Source: Candidatus Nitrospira nitrosa
GTDB taxonomy: Bacteria > Nitrospirota > Nitrospiria > Nitrospirales > Nitrospiraceae
Assembly (NCBI RefSeq): GCF_001458735.1
Contig: NZ_CZQA01000008.1
Coordinates: 186,001-250,000 of the forward strand
Direction: 5' to 3'
Length of the DNA: 64,000 bases
Shown here in pieces: positions 1-8,680 of the stretch (position 1 is its first letter; each line of letters begins with the position of its first letter). The position numbers and the translations under genes were made by a program. The notes beneath the pieces are model-generated. The model saw only the letters and a list, made by a program, of their open reading frames with translations. It did not search any database and was not told the origin of the DNA.

Positions 1-876
1 GCGGAAGGCATCCATTTCAATTTTAAGTCTGCAGCCCCGGAGTCCGTCGGGTATCGGGCCGCCATGGCCAACCTCAGCGATCTCGCCGCCATGGGGGCCA
101 CCCCTCGCTATTTGCTCATCTCTCTTGCCATTCCAAAGACGCTGGCGTCAGCGCACATCTTCAAGCTCTACAGCGGTCTGATGAACGCATGCCGTCGTGC
201 TCGCGTGGCGCTCATCGGTGGTGATACCTCCGCCTCCAAGGCTGGGCTTTTTCTCAGCATCACGCTCATCGGAACCACCCCCACACGGCAGGCCCTCTTT
301 CGTCACGGGGCTCAAGTCGATGACCTGATCTACGTCACCGGTACACTCGGGGATTCTCTCGCCGGTCTTCGCCTCTTGATGCCGCTCCATAAGGCTCAAC
401 GTTCAAGCAAGAGCAGGATCGCCCTCTCCGCCTTACACCAACGATTTCTGATCAACCGCCACTTCCGCCCAACAGCGAGAGTGGCCGAAGGGCAATGGCT
501 GAATCAGGAGCGGCTGGCCTCTTCCGCCATTGATATCTCCGATGGTCTATCGGGAGATCTTCGTCACTTGTGTGAAGCGAGTCAGGTCGGCGCCGAAGTA
601 GAACTCGAGAAACTCCCGATCTCGGCAGCCTGCCGGGCCTACGGCAAAGCAGCTGGCCGCTCCCCGGTTCAGCTCGCGCTCAGCGGAGGCGAGGACTATG
701 AACTGCTCTTCACCGCCGCGCCAGACTGCCGAAGTAAGATTGAACGGCAAGCCCGAGCCCGCGGCTATCGCGTCACCTGTATCGGCACGATTCGCCCGAA
801 GCGATTTAGAATGCAGATGTCATCCGGCGGACAAAGACAACCGTTACCGGTCACCAGCTACGAGCATTTTCACTGA
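1..876 (+). CDS. thiL: Thiamine-monophosphate kinase ThiL, 5' end cut off by the window
   Basis: ThiL phosphorylates thiamine monophosphate to thiamine pyrophosphate with ATP, the last step of cofactor synthesis. The reading frame is open from base 1 (AEGIHFNF...), so about the first 65-70 residues, including the start, lie outside the window. Visible family motifs are the NLSDLAAMGA segment near position 70, GGDTS near 226, the IDISDGLSGD Mg/ATP-binding motif near 530 and the LSGGEDYELLF motif near 680. The TGA stop overlaps the ATG of the next gene by one base, which suggests translational coupling. The other thiamine genes (thiS, thiG, thiE) are about 15 kb away on the opposite strand. Confidence 0.96.
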   Translation, partial: AEGIHFNFKSAAPESVGYRAAMANLSDLAAMGATPRYLLISLAIPKTLASAHIFKLYSGLMNACRRARVALIGGDTSASKAGLFLSITLIGTTPTRQALFRHGAQVDDLIYVTGTLGDSLAGLRLLMPLHKAQRSSKSRIALSALHQRFLINRHFRPTARVAEGQWLNQERLASSAIDISDGLSGDLRHLCEASQVGAEVELEKLPISAACRAYGKAAGRSPVQLALSGGEDYELLFTAAPDCRSKIERQARARGYRVTCIGTIRPKRFRMQMSSGGQRQPLPVTSYEHFH

Positions 877-1388
877 TGTCCGAACTCAACACACAGCCAG
901 TGAAAGGGGGCCGATCGTTTCGCGCACTCTTACGCCAAGTCCTTCATCTACAAGAATCCCCGCGCCGCACGGCCTTGGCCTTCGCCTTGGGGGTCTTTAT
1001 CGCGTTTTCGCCGGCGTATGGCCTGCATACGGCCATGGTGGCGCTGTGCACTTGGCTGTTCGGTCTCAACTTTGTCGCGTTGTTTGCTGGAGCGCTGATC
1101 AACAATCCCTGGACCATCATTCCGATCCTAGGCGCGACGTATTGGACCGGAGCCTTCTTGCTAGGACGAACCGATACACCGACCTTCGACTGGCACGACT
1201 TGAGCTTCAGCGGCATCTATGACCAAGTCCTCCCCTATGCCGGCCCATTTGTGCTGGGAGGCCTCATCCTCAGTGTACTCGGCACTTTGGTTTCATACCC
1301 CGCCGCGTATTTCTTTATTGCGAAATATCGGCCTGAGTCGGCCTCCGATGGGGCTAAACCATTGCCGCCCTCAAACCGGGTGGGCTAA
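876..1388 (+). CDS. DUF2062 membrane protein
   Basis: This 170-residue integral membrane protein has a DUF2062 pattern: a basic N-terminus with the ESPRRTALAFALGVFIAFSP segment, then hydrophobic stretches around residues 35-80 and 115-150 with the conserved NNPWTI(I/T)P turn near residue 82. DUF2062 proteins have no settled biochemical role; some sit beside glycosyltransferase genes. The start codon overlaps the thiL stop (TGATG), so it is almost certainly translated from the same mRNA. No catalytic motif is visible. The family call is firm, the function unknown. Confidence 0.88.
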   Translation: MSELNTQPVKGGRSFRALLRQVLHLQESPRRTALAFALGVFIAFSPAYGLHTAMVALCTWLFGLNFVALFAGALINNPWTIIPILGATYWTGAFLLGRTDTPTFDWHDLSFSGIYDQVLPYAGPFVLGGLILSVLGTLVSYPAAYFFIAKYRPESASDGAKPLPPSNRVG

Positions 1389-1402
1389 GATATTCATTAG
1401 CT

Positions 1403-2821
1403 ATGGAATCAGTAGACCGTCCTGATGCCCCCTTTGATGGTTCCGCACTCATCGCCGACCCGATTCACAAGTACGTCACCTTTACCGTTCCCTTCGCGAA
1501 CCCCGACCCACACGAACATACTGAGAAGGACCTGATCGATTCCCCTTGGGTTCAGCGACTGCGGTACATCTATCAGTTACAAAGTGCCCGATGGGTCTAT
1601 CCGTCCGCCGAACACACCAGATTCGTCCATTCCTTAGGGACGATGCATGTGGCAGGACGATTTGCCCGACACTTGTACCCCTTTCTGAAAAATACCGTCA
1701 ACGACGTGCCGTCGGCCAATTATGTTGAGGAGCTCTTGCGAATCACCGCGTTGGTGCACGACATCGGACACGGTCCGTTCTGCCATTTCTTCGACGACAA
1801 TTTCCTCCATGGATTCGGCTTGACCCATGAACGATTGGGACAAATTATCATCCGCGACCATCTCGCCCCCTTCATCAAAAAGATCCGCCGCAGTCCCTCC
1901 GGACCCTTCGCCAAAGGTGAGGAATTGGACCCGGACCAGATCGCCCATCTGATCCTCAAAGAAAAGGGCAAGGACAACTCCCGGCTCCCTCGCTGGTTGA
2001 ACATGCTCCAACCCGTCATCTCCGGAAGCTACACCGGGGACAATCTGGATTACGTTTTACGGGACTCCTATATGTGCGGCGTCGCGGTGGGACCGGTCGA
2101 TCTCACGCGGTTGATTCATTACACCATCGTGACGGAGAAGGGATTCACCATTCATAAGACCGGCCTTCCCGCGCTCCAGATGTTCCTCAACACCCGGATG
2201 TATCTTTATTCGAATGTGTATTTCCATCGCACAACCAGAGCCATCGACATTCATCTTCGCGATATTTTCGGAGACACGATGAAGCTCATCTCTCCCCGTG
2301 ATCCGCGAAAGAATATGAGTGGCTACCAAACGCTCACGGATTGGTCGCTCCTGGAAGAGGTCCGAGCATGGACACAGAGCCGCAACAAATCCCGTCGTCA
2401 TTTGGGACAGGAGTGGACGAGGATCTTCAACCGTGACGTCAAATGGAAGATGGCCTACAGTACGACCTTGAAAGAAAAGGGACAGGAGCGCGGTATGGCC
2501 TTCCCCAACCATCGACACTTTGAGCAGCAAATTATCAAGGAACTTCCGACTCGTTTGAAGCGATATCCGTTTCGGGTGGACATGGCCCTGTTGGATCCAC
2601 GGCCGGACCCGAAGGATTCACGGGGCAATCCCCTCTACGTCTATGATCCTGGCACAGGCCAGGTTTCAACTGAGCTATTGGAAGAATGCTTAGATCTACT
2701 GCCTACGAGACTGGTCCAGTTTCGGATTTACTCGACAGACCATACCCACGACGCCGCCCTCTCGCAAGCCGCCGCGACGGTGCTGAATAAAAGACCGACA
2801 AGTCTGGAGTCACACTACTGA
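1403..2821 (+). CDS. HD-domain phosphohydrolase (COG1078/SAMHD1-like)
   Basis: This 472-residue soluble protein has the metal-binding HD signature of dNTPase-like phosphohydrolases: H76 in HTRFVHSLG, H119-D120 in LVHDIGHGPFCH, and a distal aspartate around residue 213-216 in TGDNLDYVLRDS. Family members such as SAMHD1 and the COG1078 proteins hydrolyse dNTPs or related nucleotides. The actual substrate cannot be read from sequence. It starts 14 bases after the DUF2062 gene on the same strand and may belong to the same transcription unit as thiL. No membrane segment or signal peptide is seen. Confidence 0.88.
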   Translation: MESVDRPDAPFDGSALIADPIHKYVTFTVPFANPDPHEHTEKDLIDSPWVQRLRYIYQLQSARWVYPSAEHTRFVHSLGTMHVAGRFARHLYPFLKNTVNDVPSANYVEELLRITALVHDIGHGPFCHFFDDNFLHGFGLTHERLGQIIIRDHLAPFIKKIRRSPSGPFAKGEELDPDQIAHLILKEKGKDNSRLPRWLNMLQPVISGSYTGDNLDYVLRDSYMCGVAVGPVDLTRLIHYTIVTEKGFTIHKTGLPALQMFLNTRMYLYSNVYFHRTTRAIDIHLRDIFGDTMKLISPRDPRKNMSGYQTLTDWSLLEEVRAWTQSRNKSRRHLGQEWTRIFNRDVKWKMAYSTTLKEKGQERGMAFPNHRHFEQQIIKELPTRLKRYPFRVDMALLDPRPDPKDSRGNPLYVYDPGTGQVSTELLEECLDLLPTRLVQFRIYSTDHTHDAALSQAAATVLNKRPTSLESHY

Positions 2822-2897
2822 ACGCTGTTTATGGACTCGTGGGGGCTGAACGCAGGCCGCGGGGACGGAGAACGGATATGACGGGAGACACCTGTCA

Positions 2898-3665
2898 CTA
2901 GGCCGACATCTTGAGCGGGAGACTCTTCATCAAGTGGGATTTCTTGCTGGTCATGAAGTCCCGCTGAGGCTCTAATGGGAAATGCGAGCCGCGCTTCGAC
3001 CGTGGGAAGCGGCGCTCGAACTGTTCGATGACCTCAAGCGCTTCCGCCTCCTCTCCTGCCTGAAGCAAGAGTTGCACGAGCCGGAGATACGCGGGAACAA
3101 GCAGCATGAGGTGTCGCACTTCTTTCGCCTCATTGACCACATAACGATAGCCTTCGATCGAGACTTCCGGACTGCTTCGTTCAGACACCATGGCCTCGAT
3201 CAAATAGATTGATACTCGATCCGTTTCTGCGCTGATACAACGTTCCCACTGCCCGTTCACCAAAGCACGGACTTCTTCGGCGGAGAGTTGAATGCCGCCC
3301 TTCTTGACGTTCTTACGCAGGTTTTCCAACACGCCTCTGGCCTCCAGCCACGCGCCGTACAGACCGAGTAGAACTCCGTTGCAGGGTGTCGGCCTGGTAC
3401 ATTCCCCGATGAGAGGAGAAAAATGTTTCTTCGCAACGTGAGAGGGTAAGAACACACGGCCGTGCGCAGCCTCACAGACCTCGCAAACATGATCGGCATC
3501 AGGCGCAACATAGATATACATTCGAGTGCCGGAGCGATCAAAGATATCCACGGCCAGGATACGCCCGGACAGAATTTGCAGTTGATAGTACTGCCAGAGA
3601 ACCAGGAGGACAAGAATGGCCACCGCATAGATCGTCACGTCCGGAAATTCAAACCCGTCAAACAT
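2898..3665 (-). CDS. Membrane-anchored protein with CxxC motif and helical C-terminus
   Basis: I do not recognise the family. The protein has one N-terminal membrane helix (about residues 8-26, VTIYAVAILVLLVLWQ), then a small domain with a CEVC pair and further cysteines (GECTRPTPC) that could bind a metal. The rest is a helical, TPR-like region rich in Leu, Ala and Glu (about residues 170-220), ending in a basic tail. ATG at 3665 is preferred over the upstream GTG at 3671 because a GGGGAG ribosome-binding site lies seven bases before it. It is divergent from the small secreted protein at 3904 and convergent with the HD gene. Confidence 0.7.
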   Translation of the reverse strand: MFDGFEFPDVTIYAVAILVLLVLWQYYQLQILSGRILAVDIFDRSGTRMYIYVAPDADHVCEVCEAAHGRVFLPSHVAKKHFSPLIGECTRPTPCNGVLLGLYGAWLEARGVLENLRKNVKKGGIQLSAEEVRALVNGQWERCISAETDRVSIYLIEAMVSERSSPEVSIEGYRYVVNEAKEVRHLMLLVPAYLRLVQLLLQAGEEAEALEVIEQFERRFPRSKRGSHFPLEPQRDFMTSKKSHLMKSLPLKMSA

Positions 3666-3903
3666 CAGCACGCTCCCCTATTTGTTGTGTGAGACTAACG
3701 ACAACCTGGATTGTCCGATGTGGATCGCAAAAAATCCTCGTATTCTCCACACATACAAGACTGTATCGGTCACTTCGGCAGCACACTTGATCCCCTTCTG
3801 TTCCTTTGAGTCAGGGGCTTGGCCTCTGATGGACAATGGCATAGAACATGCGTAATCGCTCAGTTAACGAGGATGTACGCGCGCAAAAGAAAGGGACACC
3901 GCT

Positions 3904-4266
3904 ATGGTGGTTCCTGTGAAGCGTCTGATTGCCGTTTGGGGGCTCTCACTCTGGTTCGTCGTTCCAACCTATGCCCAGGGTCAGCAGGAAGCCGCCAAGA
4001 TCCTCCAAGGGATGTCTCCGGACATGCTGGCAAAGGTCCAATCGTTGGCCCAAATCCTCCAGCAAGGCATCAAGGAAGGACAACTCACGGACGATGAGAT
4101 CAAGCGAGACATGATGTCGGGTCAGCTGGGGGAAACGCTCAGGCAAATGAACCCGGAGGCAGGTCAGTTGCTCCACGACATCAGCGAAGGCTCGAAGGAA
4201 GGGAAAGGACCAGGTGAAGAGAGCCTCATGCCGTTGATCGGAGAATTAGGTAACTCGCCTGAATAA
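3904..4266 (+). CDS. Small secreted protein, unknown function
   Basis: This 120-residue protein has a clear Sec signal peptide (basic MVVPVKR, hydrophobic core, predicted cleavage after PTYAQG or PTYA near residue 22). The mature part is short and helical, rich in Gln, Glu and Met, with no cysteines. It resembles many small periplasmic proteins annotated only as hypothetical. An AAGGGA ribosome-binding site precedes the ATG. The next gene on the same strand, a Sel1-repeat protein, is also exported. No function can be assigned. Confidence 0.65.
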   Translation: MVVPVKRLIAVWGLSLWFVVPTYAQGQQEAAKILQGMSPDMLAKVQSLAQILQQGIKEGQLTDDEIKRDMMSGQLGETLRQMNPEAGQLLHDISEGSKEGKGPGEESLMPLIGELGNSPE

Positions 4267-4394
4267 AGAGCGCGCACAGCCATCGCCCATCAGGCAATAC
4301 AGGTTCTATCGGGGGACCGCTTGCCGATTATCCGCTGATGTTAAAGCCTCTGAGAAAGAAATGCTTTTCTTCTCTTTGATTAGGAGATTTCATT

Positions 4395-5429
4395 ATGGTT
4401 CCTCGTTCACTGTTTCACGCCGTTGTCATCATGGCAGTACTGTCCGCAGCAGACTCGATTCCTGCTCTTGCGGCAGATTCCCCACAGCAATTGAAAGCTG
4501 CGTGCGACAAAGGCAATGCGGCTGCGTGTGATTCCCTCGGATGGAGGTATTGGAAAGGGGATGGAGTAAAGCAAGATATCGCTCACGCCTCAGACCTATT
4601 CAGAAAATCCTGTGCTACAGGAGACCCGCATGGGTGTGTCAATCTTGGCGTGATGTATGGGCAGGGCACCGGTACTGGACCTGACCCCGTTCAAGCTGTG
4701 GCTTTATACAGAAAAGCCTGTGATGGCGGGGAACCCCAAGGCTGTTCTTATCTAGGCACAATGTATATGAAAGGGACCGGGGTGTTAGAAGACCACGCTC
4801 AAGCTGTGACCTTCTACAGGAAGGCGTGTGACCTCGGGGACATCAATAGTTGCGCCAGTTTGGGGTGGATGTATGCAGAGGGAATCGGTGTCGCGCAAGC
4901 CCCCTCTCAAGCTGAACCTTTCTACCGTAAAGCTTGCGAAGGTGGGGCACTGGAGACCTGTTCCAACCTCGGTACGATGTATATAACCGGAACTGGTGTT
5001 GCACAAAACCCCGGGCAAGCGGCAGGGTTCTACCGGAGAGCTTGTGATGGTGGGGAATTGGGTAGCTGTGGCAGTCTCGGTCTGATGTACGCGGACGGAA
5101 TCGGTGTCGCACAAGATCCCTCTCACGCTCTGACCCTCTACAGGAAAGCCTGCGACGGCAGGAACCCCCAAGGCTGCCTTGGCCTTGGAGTGATGTATGT
5201 GAAGGGAATTGGCATCAAACGAGATCTCAGCCACGCCGCCCATATGTTCAGAAAAGCCTGTGACGGTGGAGAAGCGCTAGGCTGTACCAGTCTTGGGATC
5301 GCATATCAGTTTGGAGAAGGTGTGAAGAAGGATCGAGCCGAAGCGCTCAGATATTACGGAAAGGCCTGTGATCTGAAGAACCAAATGGGATGTGAGCGGC
5401 TTACCCTAGTGAAAACAGGAGGTCGATGA
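4395..5429 (+). CDS. Secreted cysteine-rich Sel1-repeat protein (HcpA-like)
   Basis: A 26-residue signal peptide ending in PALA is followed by eight tandem 36-residue Sel1-like repeats and a partial ninth. Each has the form C-D-x5-x-C-x2-LG-x-MY-x3-G-x-G-V-x-D-x3-A-x2-YRKA. The two cysteines of each repeat are eight residues apart, as in the Helicobacter Hcp proteins, where they form a disulfide within each helical hairpin. The protein should fold as an exported alpha-solenoid used for protein contacts. Penicillin-binding activity has been reported for some Hcp proteins but cannot be inferred here. An AGGAG site lies eight bases before the ATG. Confidence 0.88.
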   Translation: MVPRSLFHAVVIMAVLSAADSIPALAADSPQQLKAACDKGNAAACDSLGWRYWKGDGVKQDIAHASDLFRKSCATGDPHGCVNLGVMYGQGTGTGPDPVQAVALYRKACDGGEPQGCSYLGTMYMKGTGVLEDHAQAVTFYRKACDLGDINSCASLGWMYAEGIGVAQAPSQAEPFYRKACEGGALETCSNLGTMYITGTGVAQNPGQAAGFYRRACDGGELGSCGSLGLMYADGIGVAQDPSHALTLYRKACDGRNPQGCLGLGVMYVKGIGIKRDLSHAAHMFRKACDGGEALGCTSLGIAYQFGEGVKKDRAEALRYYGKACDLKNQMGCERLTLVKTGGR

Positions 5430-5557
5430 AAGGATTGAAAAACTATGTGGCGATCAAGGCCCCTTGCATGGCTGACATTATCTGGATGATTCCAATCGAC
5501 CATTTTACCGTTGATCAGATGATTGGGTATCTGGCCGGAATAAGATACTTACATTGA
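5426..5557 (+). CDS. Possible 43-residue ORF coupled to the Sel1 gene
   Basis: An ATG overlaps the stop codon of the Sel1-repeat gene (ATGA) and opens a 43-codon frame beginning MKGLKNYVAIK and ending IRYLH. It has no recognisable motif. Only the overlap geometry and an AGGAGG eight bases upstream support it. It may be a chance frame or the remains of a longer gene, because the next 165 bases hold no frame. Confidence 0.2.
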   Translation: MKGLKNYVAIKAPCMADIIWMIPIDHFTVDQMIGYLAGIRYLH

Positions 5558-5722
5558 ACCAACCGATGAAGCCCTGCATGGCTTTATCGGAAGCATCTAT
5601 CGATACTCCATCACTCCGTTATCTCGATAAGAACCGCACACGCCCCCCTCGAAAGCGAGAATGATCGTCACTGCGAGAGTTTCCGACTGACCTCGCCGGG
5701 GCGGGAAGAGTAGAATGGAAGC

Positions 5723-6043
5723 ATGCCGGACGATTCCTCCCTCATAAGCTGTACTGAAAAGTTAGCCCTTATTACACCGTGGATCAATCCGGAAGAGCGG
5801 ATCACCGTGCAGTTTGACGATCAAGGCGATATCAACACCGTCGTAGCCGACTGCACGGAACAGCTAGTCGATCTGGAATTGGAAACGCCTGTGCCCCATA
5901 TGCGCCAGAAACTGTCCATCCCGCTTAGCGAACTTGATGTCTCTGAAGATCCCACCCACTATACGCGTGATCCCGATAAACCATTGCAATTCAAACGACT
6001 GCTGCTGATCGTCAAAGGGAAACGTCCGGCGATTGTGTATTGA
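5723..6043 (+). CDS. Hypothetical acidic protein
   Basis: This 106-residue soluble, acidic protein has no signal peptide or membrane segment. The sequence alternates short beta-like stretches (ITVQFDDQGDINTVVAD, FKRLLLIVKG) and has two cysteines. I do not recognise a family. It stands alone on the plus strand between two long spacers, with a weak GGAAG ribosome-binding site before the ATG. It is probably a real gene because codon use resembles its neighbours, but the role is unknown. Confidence 0.5.
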   Translation: MPDDSSLISCTEKLALITPWINPEERITVQFDDQGDINTVVADCTEQLVDLELETPVPHMRQKLSIPLSELDVSEDPTHYTRDPDKPLQFKRLLLIVKGKRPAIVY

Positions 6044-6239
6044 GAGAACTTTAGCGTTCCAGGACGCCGCCTGCCTGCTGAAAGCACCTCACAATAACCG
6101 TCCAGCACCAATGTTGTATGGTTAATAACGATATCCGACCACGTATATTCCCCATATAAATGCGCCACTTTCTATCCACACTATTTAAATGCGGGGCAAC
6201 AGGATGACAGACTTACATCAGAGCTCAGAGTAACGTGCA

Positions 6240-6830
6240 TCAGCTCACCAGCCTCTGAAGCTCAGTCAGAGTTTTTGTGATGTGATCACGCGCTTGGTCC
6301 GGATTCCAACTTGAGGCAATGCTCCCAGACATCGATACTCCAATTCCGTTGCTGCTCTTATGGAAACGAGCCCAACACAACCCGCGAAGCAGAACTTTCA
6401 CGCTCTCCACACGGGTCTGGTTGAAATACGACACGATGTCAGCGCTGACGTGTTCTTCGTTCGGTTTGAATATGGCATCCTCAGATACACGGGCGATCGT
6501 TCGGATCACGAATACACCACTTCGAATTGAACGAAATTCAATCTTGCCTGAACGGGTCATGCACGCGTCCAGCTCTATCAGCGATGTGGGACACAGAACG
6601 GTTAAGGATAGAGTTGTCGGGTTCGTATACGTCGCCCGAACTCTGACCGGCAACCCTCTCCAGCAACCATTGAGCAAACGGTCGCTCCAAATCCCCCAGC
6701 TCATACGTGGAGCTTCTAAACTGCTAGCCAAATACCCGATGACCCGCGTGTGGTGGCGGACCGACCAAACGATGATTCCAGCAATTACTGCAACGAACAG
6801 TCCCAAAATGATCAATACTTGGTTCGTCAT
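6240..6830 (-). CDS. Hypothetical protein with N-terminal membrane anchor
   Basis: This 196-residue protein begins MTNQVLIILGLFVAVIAG, one membrane helix of about 20 residues, followed by a basic linker and a mixed alpha/beta domain with no motif I recognise. The domain probably faces the cytoplasm or is anchored at the inner membrane. ATG at 6830 is chosen over an in-frame TTG at 6857 because an AGGG site sits nine bases before it. The gene and its flanks look more AT-rich than the rest of the window, which hints at horizontal origin. Confidence 0.5.
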   Translation of the reverse strand: MTNQVLIILGLFVAVIAGIIVWSVRHHTRVIGYLASSLEAPRMSWGIWSDRLLNGCWRGLPVRVRATYTNPTTLSLTVLCPTSLIELDACMTRSGKIEFRSIRSGVFVIRTIARVSEDAIFKPNEEHVSADIVSYFNQTRVESVKVLLRGLCWARFHKSSNGIGVSMSGSIASSWNPDQARDHITKTLTELQRLVS

Positions 6831-7314
6831 AAAAAGTGCCCTGCCACAGAATTCCAACCGTCGTCCAACGCTGGCTTATGTTACTGCCTCTTTTAACCTC
6901 TGGACAGCTTTTTGAATATTGCAAAGATTAATTCGGCAGTTTACAGAGGATTCAGCTCATTTGAGTTTAATTCGCAAAGGATATTCACGGAGGTGGCAGT
7001 CACTTAGTATTCGCATGTTCAAGCCTATCACAAGACCGGGAACACACCGGAGTAAAGTGGCCCATTCTGTCTCGGGTTTAGGTCTGAGGACAATGCAAGT
7101 TGGATGTTACAGGCTGGTCAAATTCAGTTGTCTTTGACCAGCTTAGGCAGGACAAAATCCAACAAGATCGATCAAGTATTCTGCCAATTCGAGAAGATTC
7201 TTGGGACAAGGTTAAAAGCTAGAAAGAAGAACCTGTGAAAAGTTCTTCAGACGCAAACAAGTCGGTTCATAGAGCAATACTTTCTAATTCCTACTTGTCA
7301 GATCTCACCTTCCT
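6831..7314. other. Gene-poor, AT-rich spacer
   Basis: I see no convincing gene here. Short frames at 6919-7137 (+) and 7235-7423 (+) lack a ribosome-binding site, recognisable motifs and plausible protein composition. The stretch is AT-richer than its surroundings and may be decayed sequence. Confidence 0.5.
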
Positions 7315-7578
7315 TCACGACTCCTTTCCCTGCTCCACCGATTCTTTAACGTGGTTGAACCCGGCTGCTTTCCTCTCTTCCTTCTCAGTCTTCGTGTGTG
7401 ACTTGAGATCGCGCTCGTCTTGATGGCCACCGATGAGCGCCCCGGTGATCAGCATTTGGATGCCGATGAGGAGGAAGAACAAGGCGCTCTTGTACTGCCC
7501 ACTCGCATCGACCAGTGAAAACTTATGCGCCGAGATGAGAAGGGAGACTGCCGCGCACAGGAATAAGAAAGTTCGCAT
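7315..7578 (-). CDS. Small two-helix membrane protein
   Basis: This 87-residue protein has two predicted membrane helices (about residues 2-18 and 30-50, the second YKSALFFLLIGIQMLITGAL). A highly charged C-terminal tail follows (DERDLKSHTKTEKEERK...), probably cytoplasmic. No family is recognised. It lies about 105 bases upstream of nothing on its own strand and downstream of the M23 peptidase gene, so it could be read through from the proteasome locus or transcribed alone. Confidence 0.5.
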   Translation of the reverse strand: MRTFLFLCAAVSLLISAHKFSLVDASGQYKSALFFLLIGIQMLITGALIGGHQDERDLKSHTKTEKEERKAAGFNHVKESVEQGKES

Positions 7579-7684
7579 GACGGATGGCTCATTGTGAATA
7601 ATGATGTTCCAAAGGGTATGCCCGCGGTGAGACTCCGGTCAACCGGAAATCACTCGGGGGGAAAGGACCGGAACAAGATGGAAG

Positions 7685-8680
7685 TTACGGAGATGGCGAA
7701 CCCATACCGGAAACCGGTTCAGTATTCGACACAGGGGGTTGAGTTGCAGACGGTACGGAGCCTTTGAAAGGGAGATCAAGCAGTGCGTAAGGGTTCACGC
7801 GCGCGCCGTTGAGTTTCACACCCCAATGGAGGTGCGGACCAGTCGCTCGACCACTGGCGCCGACCTTCCCCACGATCTGCCCGGCTTTCACAACCTCCCC
7901 ATCATTGACCAGCACCTCGGACAGATGGAAATACATCGAGTAGAATCCCAATCCATGATCAAGAAAGATACCCTTACCGGAGAAAAAATGATCAACAGTG
8001 AGCTTCACCACGCCATCATTTGTGGCTGCGACCGGTGTACCAAGCGGAGCCCCAATGTCTTCCCCATTATGCGGATTCCGTGGTTGGCCGTTCATGATTC
8101 GGACGCTGCCGAAAATCCCGGTGCGTTTCCCATTCACCGGCTCGACGAACCCAGGCTGCCACAATCGTGTCTGTGAATCACTCGCCAAGGCCGTCTTCAC
8201 CTGCTCTTGCTCTGTCTTCCAGCGGGCGAGGGTCTTCTCGTCCAGATCGACCTTGTCTTTGGGCAGTGTAAGATGTTCGATGTGAAACTTCTCTTTGAGA
8301 ACCGACACGTTGTAATTGAGTGTACGACTCTGTTCCCCCTGCTTCAACTCAACAATCAGGTCATGCGTTCCCGGCTCATCTTGCAGATCAATCCCGAGCA
8401 ACCCCACAAATCCTTTCGGCTCTTCACGTCGTGGATCTGGAAAGAAGCGGATGGAGCGACCAAGAAACGTTCCCTGAACTGTGGCCGATTCATCATCAGC
8501 AGGCACTTTCACGACCAGCACTTGGCCCTGTTTTCCGCTATAACGGCCCTCTGCACCATGGGCGGTCGGTAGGGAGCTTGGTAAGAGAGCACCGACAAGG
8601 TTCGTCAGGAGCCCGACCACGAGAGCGAGCAGTGCCAGCCTTATGAGCCTTGTATGAAAGAGATTAGATAAGGGTCTCAT
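7685..8680 (-). CDS. M23-family (LytM) metallopeptidase, exported
   Basis: M23 enzymes cleave peptidoglycan cross-bridges in the periplasm. This 331-residue protein has an N-terminal membrane or signal segment (about residues 12-32) and a middle beta-rich region. The C-terminal LytM domain carries the zinc ligands H and D in HNGEDIGAPLGTPV and the HLHWG motif, so it looks catalytically intact. A Pro/Ser-rich tail follows the domain. Its start overlaps the pafA stop by four bases (ATGA), so it is translationally coupled to the Pup ligase and is the last clear gene of the proteasome unit. Any functional link to protein degradation is inference. Confidence 0.9.
   Translation of the reverse strand: MRPLSNLFHTRLIRLALLALVVGLLTNLVGALLPSSLPTAHGAEGRYSGKQGQVLVVKVPADDESATVQGTFLGRSIRFFPDPRREEPKGFVGLLGIDLQDEPGTHDLIVELKQGEQSRTLNYNVSVLKEKFHIEHLTLPKDKVDLDEKTLARWKTEQEQVKTALASDSQTRLWQPGFVEPVNGKRTGIFGSVRIMNGQPRNPHNGEDIGAPLGTPVAATNDGVVKLTVDHFFSGKGIFLDHGLGFYSMYFHLSEVLVNDGEVVKAGQIVGKVGASGRATGPHLHWGVKLNGARVNPYALLDLPFKGSVPSATQPPVSNTEPVSGMGSPSP

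Noticed and set aside
6919-7423. Two small plus-strand genes in the spacer before 7315
   Set aside because: No ribosome-binding sites, no recognisable protein features, and one overlaps the real minus-strand gene.
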